Made by a program: the position numbers and the translations under genes. The notes beneath the pieces are model-generated. The model had not been told where the DNA came from. It searched no databases and was given only the letters and a program-made list of their open reading frames with translations. Shown here one piece after another: positions 61,701 to 64,000 of a stretch of 64,000 nt of DNA (the stretch's first letter is position 1; the number at the start of each line of letters is the position of its first letter). Source of the DNA: Thiothrix lacustris DSM 21227 (GTDB taxonomy: Bacteria; Pseudomonadota; Gammaproteobacteria; Thiotrichales; Thiotrichaceae); contig NZ_JHYQ01000006.1 in assembly GCF_000621325.1 (NCBI RefSeq), positions 1 to 64,000 of the forward strand, in the 5' to 3' direction.

Positions 61701-64000
61701 TGGGTGAGTGAACCGCTGGCTCGGCGTACCAGCAAGCTGACACCAGACCAGACCGTGTTTTTGCGGAAGACTGCCCGCAAGACGTGGGCTTACTTTGAGC
61801 ATTTGGTCGGGGTGCAAGATAACTGGCTGCCGCCCGATAATTATCAGGTCTACCGTGAGGTGGGCGTGGCGCACCGTACTTCGCCGACCAATATGGGCAT
61901 GGCGTTGTTGGCGAATTTGGCGGCTTACGATTTTGGTTACTTGCCGCTGGGTGGGCTGATTGAGCGCACTGCGAATACGCTACGCACAATGGGGCGTCTG
62001 GAGCGTTACCACGGGCATTTTTATAATTGGTATGACACGCAATCGCTGCAACCCTTGTTGCCGATGTACGTGTCTACCGTGGATAGCGGCAATCTGGGTG
62101 GTCATTTGCTGACCTTGCAACCGGGGTTGCTGGCCTTGCCGGATCAACCGATTCTGGCGGTGCGTTGGCTGGAAGGCTTGCAAGATACGGTCGGGGTTTT
62201 GCTGGATAACACGTCTGATCTGACGCCACCACCCTTGATTCCGCTGCGCACGGCGTTGGAAGCGGCGGCTAGCACGCGCCCAACCACACTCACAGCGGTC
62301 AAGCGCTGCCTGGAACACCTCAGCGACCTTGCGGTAGGCGATACCAGCGAATGGGCGCTTGCTTTGGCTTGGCAGTGTCGGGCGCATCTGGATGATTTGC
62401 GCCTGCTGGTGCCGGATGGGGTGGGTGATGACTTTGCGGGCATTCCGACCTTGCGGGAATTGTTGCTGATTCCGGCCAGCCGTCAGCAGGCGCAGGAGCG
62501 CATCGCGGCGCTGGAACAATTGGCGTTACAGGCCAGTGCTCTGGCGTGTATGCGATACGATTTCCTTTACGACAAGCCGCGCCGCTTGTTTGCTATTGGC
62601 TACAACGTGACGGAACGCCACCGCGACGCGAGTTATTACGACTTGCTGGCCTCGGAAGCGCGGCTGTGCAGTTTCGTGACGATTGCACAGCAACAAGTGC
62701 CGCAAGAAAGCTGGTTTGCCTTAGGGCGACTGCTGATTACCACCGATGGCGAGCCAACGCTGCTGTCGTGGAGCGGCTCGATGTTTGAATACCTGATGCC
62801 CTTGCTGGTGATGCCAACCTATGCCAATACCCTGATTGATCAGACCTACCATGCCGTGGTGCAACGCCAGATTGCGTATGGCAAGCAGCGCGGCGTGCCG
62901 TGGGGTACGTCGGAATCCGGCTATAACACCGTCGATGTGCATCTCAATTACCAATACCGCGCCTTCGGTGTGCCCGGTTTGGGGCTGAAACGCGGGCTGG
63001 CGGAAGATTTGGTGATTGCCCCGTATGCTTCGGCGATGGCGCTGATGGTTGACCCCGAAGCGGCCTGCCAAAACCTGCAACGCCTCGCCGCTGATGGTAT
63101 GGTGGGCAAGTTTGGCTTTTACGAAGCGGTCGATTACACCCCCTCCCGGCAACGGCGCGGGGAAGAGCGGGTCGTGATCCAGTCGTTCATGGCGCACCAT
63201 CAAGGCATGAGTTTGCTGGCACTGGCCTATTTGCTGCTGGATCGGCCGATGCAACGCCGTTTTGCGGCGAATCCGCCGTTTCAGGCGACGCTGTTGTTGC
63301 TGCAAGAACGCATTCCCAAAGCTACCGCCTTCTATACGCAAGCGGCGGAAGTTTCCGAGATTTTGCTGGCTTCCAGCGAACCGCAAATCCCTATCCGCGT
63401 CCTCAATAACCCGAATACGTTGCTCCCGGAAGTGCAGTTGCTTTCCAACGGGCATTATCACGTCATGGTGACCAATGCCGGTGGCGGTTACAGCCGTTGC
63501 AAAGATTTGGCTGTCACGCGCTGGCACGAAGACACTACCCGCGACCATTGGGGCACGTTCTGTTACATCCGTGACGTGGCGAGTGGCGTATTCTGGTCAA
63601 CCGCACATCAACCGACGCTTGCCCCGGCAGAGCATTACGAAGCGATTTTCTCGGAAGGTCGTGCGGAATTCCGTCGCCGTGACCACGATTTCGATACGCA
63701 CCTCGACATTGTGGTATCGCCGGAAGACGACATTGAATTGCGCCGGGTGCGCATCACCAACGACTCACCGCTACGCCGCACCATTGAAGTCACCAGTTAC
63801 GCCGAAGTCGTGTTGGCTTCAGCGGCTTCTGACACCTTGCACCCGGCGTTCAGCAAGCTGTTTGTGCAAACCGAAATCGTTGACCCGTTGCAAGCCATTC
63901 TGTGTACCCGTCGCCCGCGTGCCCTCGATGAACACAGCCCGTGGCTATTCCATTTAATGGCGGTACATGAAGGCGATTCCAACGGTATTTCCTATGAAAC
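58707..64000 (+). CDS. ndvB: Cyclic beta-1,2-glucan synthase (NdvB type), 3' end cut by the window
   Basis: An open frame of at least 1764 codons with no stop to base 64000. The order fits NdvB/Cgs. A soluble N-terminal part (1-410) is followed by membrane segments (about 415-480). A GT84 transferase domain has VVPTMLSNAASIESMMETLE (about 506) and YVITLDTDTQLPRDAARQF (about 634). More helices follow at about 830-1000, then a glycoamylase-like domain (GEPTLLSWSGSMFEYLMPLL at about 1348; MAHHQGMSLLALA at about 1495) and the start of the GH94-like phosphorylase part (HEGDSNGISYET at the end). The enzyme builds and cyclises periplasmic glucans. Start ATG 58707 follows AGAGAG. Confidence 0.92.
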   Translation, partial: MKAKPKTLLSSIRVWGAQSFRVNAVRDHTKETQPLRAELFSADQMERHGRTLADTHHLTQQSVQDQLLDRLSDNEAVLVECSRVLTATVSANRRLTPAGEWLLDNFYLIDEQIRTAKRHLPQGYSRELPRLSDGASSGLPRVYDIALENIAHGDGRVDPDSLSRFVTAYQSVTPLKLGELWAIPIMLRLALIENLRRIAARITADKIDQDLADTWANRMVEAAEQDPKSLIIVIADMARSNPPMTTPFVAELVRRLQWQSAALGLPLSWIEQLLAESHLTIEQLVQIESQQQAADQVSIGNSIGSLRFLGSMDWQAFVETMSVVEQTLCNDPGSAYRAMDFATRDRYRHVVEKVAKYTDYSEGEVAHLAVQLAHAAAASHGETDRTAHVGFYLIDAGLPQLEQVAQTRLPLLTKLQRVVCCLPLLSFVGGIALLTLLFTGGLLLQAHAEGVQGWHLVLLGILSALATSYLSVALVNWLATLLTTPYALPRMDFSEGIPLPSRTLVVVPTMLSNAASIESMMETLEVRFLANRDTHLHFGLLTDFLDASEEVLAGDAALLQLAQTGIDHLNAKYPGESGDTFFLFHRPRRWNPHAQVWMGYERKRGKLADLNALLRGGAKDAFALIVGDITPLAGVKYVITLDTDTQLPRDAARQFVGTLAHPLNHAVYDPAKQRVTQGYGILQPCVSVSLSAPNLSHYARLYGGDSGIDPYTRAVSDVYQDVFNEGSFIGKGIYDVDAFEQALSGRLSENRILSHDLLEGCYARSGLLSDVLLYEEYPNRYSADVNRRHRWIRGDWQLLGWLLPTVPGLGQKRHKNPLSWLSRWKVFDNLRRSLTAAALTLLLLLGWTVLPDAGFWTLAVLAILLIPSVSASLLSLVRKPTDLLLSQHLAAEMRAAEGHFSQAALTLICLPYEAYFSLDAILRTLWRMGVSKQRLLEWNPSSEANRDSTKLVDTYRTMWIAPFIAVTTGLYLVLTRPEALLVAAPILLAWWLAPAILWWVSEPLARRTSKLTPDQTVFLRKTARKTWAYFEHLVGVQDNWLPPDNYQVYREVGVAHRTSPTNMGMALLANLAAYDFGYLPLGGLIERTANTLRTMGRLERYHGHFYNWYDTQSLQPLLPMYVSTVDSGNLGGHLLTLQPGLLALPDQPILAVRWLEGLQDTVGVLLDNTSDLTPPPLIPLRTALEAAASTRPTTLTAVKRCLEHLSDLAVGDTSEWALALAWQCRAHLDDLRLLVPDGVGDDFAGIPTLRELLLIPASRQQAQERIAALEQLALQASALACMRYDFLYDKPRRLFAIGYNVTERHRDASYYDLLASEARLCSFVTIAQQQVPQESWFALGRLLITTDGEPTLLSWSGSMFEYLMPLLVMPTYANTLIDQTYHAVVQRQIAYGKQRGVPWGTSESGYNTVDVHLNYQYRAFGVPGLGLKRGLAEDLVIAPYASAMALMVDPEAACQNLQRLAADGMVGKFGFYEAVDYTPSRQRRGEERVVIQSFMAHHQGMSLLALAYLLLDRPMQRRFAANPPFQATLLLLQERIPKATAFYTQAAEVSEILLASSEPQIPIRVLNNPNTLLPEVQLLSNGHYHVMVTNAGGGYSRCKDLAVTRWHEDTTRDHWGTFCYIRDVASGVFWSTAHQPTLAPAEHYEAIFSEGRAEFRRRDHDFDTHLDIVVSPEDDIELRRVRITNDSPLRRTIEVTSYAEVVLASAASDTLHPAFSKLFVQTEIVDPLQAILCTRRPRALDEHSPWLFHLMAVHEGDSNGISYE

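Noticed and set aside
62721-63548. 275-residue minus-strand frame within ndvB
   Set aside because: It lies antisense to the conserved glycoamylase-like region of the glucan synthase, whose reading frame is continuous from 58707 to 64000.
58707-64000. Possible frameshift in ndvB, because no complete gene closes here
   Set aside because: Codon phase checked at the start, at the TDTDT motif and at the last bases (HEGDSNGISYET) is the same; the frame simply runs past the window.
1-64000. CRISPR arrays, tRNA or rRNA genes
   Set aside because: No regularly spaced direct repeats, cloverleaf-type sequences or rRNA segments were seen when reading the non-coding gaps.

Overview
The window is a chromosomal segment of a gammaproteobacterium. 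The evidence is the conserved rpsB-tsf-pyrH-frr-uppS-cdsA-dxr-rseP-bamA-skp-lpxD-fabZ-lpxA-lpxB-rnhB order, the phoH(ybeZ)-ybeY-corC-lnt cluster, smc-zipA, and a ccoNOQP oxidase operon. Base composition and protein style suggest a sulfur-oxidiser of the Thiotrichales (Thiothrix-like), but that is an inference from memory, not a search result.

Bases 1-6500 are accessory. An IS481-type insertion sequence fills 1-1077. It abuts the 3' remnant of a gene that was translationally coupled (ATGA) to the next gene. That next gene encodes a SLOG-like nucleotide-binding fold fused to a C-terminal YhfG/VbhA-like segment carrying the Fic-inhibition motif S-x3-E-G, and it overlaps a fic AMP-transferase gene. 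This unusual Fic toxin-antitoxin arrangement is the most interesting system I see. After it come a UPF0175-like helix-turn-helix protein, a MITE-like element with a perfect 28-bp palindrome, an unrecognised protein, a PIN/NYN-like putative nuclease and an AAA-ATPase/PD-(D/E)XK protein.

Bases 6500-31200 are mostly core metabolism and transport: an esterase, a DMT exporter, a SEC-C protein, dgkA, the cbb3 oxidase operon (with an FNR-type site overlapping the dgkA stop), murB, a FIST sensor overlapping a soluble hybrid histidine kinase, phoH-ybeY-corC-lnt and an aapJQMP amino-acid ABC transporter. These are followed by a potassium island of kup, ktrB/trkH, ktrA, a small membrane protein and a two-RCK potassium channel. 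A helix-hairpin-helix protein with a histone-H1-like Lys/Ala tail lies between this island and zipA-smc.

Bases 31800-55100 hold cell division and chromosome maintenance (zipA, smc), nitrogen signalling (glnD), map, and the long translation/isoprenoid/envelope cluster. Two intruders break the usual order: an inverted Uma2-family gene between tsf and pyrH, and a methyltransferase-like gene between lpxB and rnhB. The cluster links ribosome function (rpsB, tsf, frr), UMP kinase, undecaprenyl and phospholipid precursors (uppS, cdsA, dxr), outer-membrane protein assembly (rseP, bamA, skp) and lipid A synthesis (lpxD, fabZ, lpxA, lpxB).

Bases 55100-64000 hold a membrane-anchored putative glycoside hydrolase with a CBM9-like domain, a small membrane protein, a MazG-like pyrophosphohydrolase and the first ~1764 codons of a cyclic beta-1,2-glucan synthase (NdvB type) that runs off the end. 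I found no rRNA, tRNA or CRISPR array.
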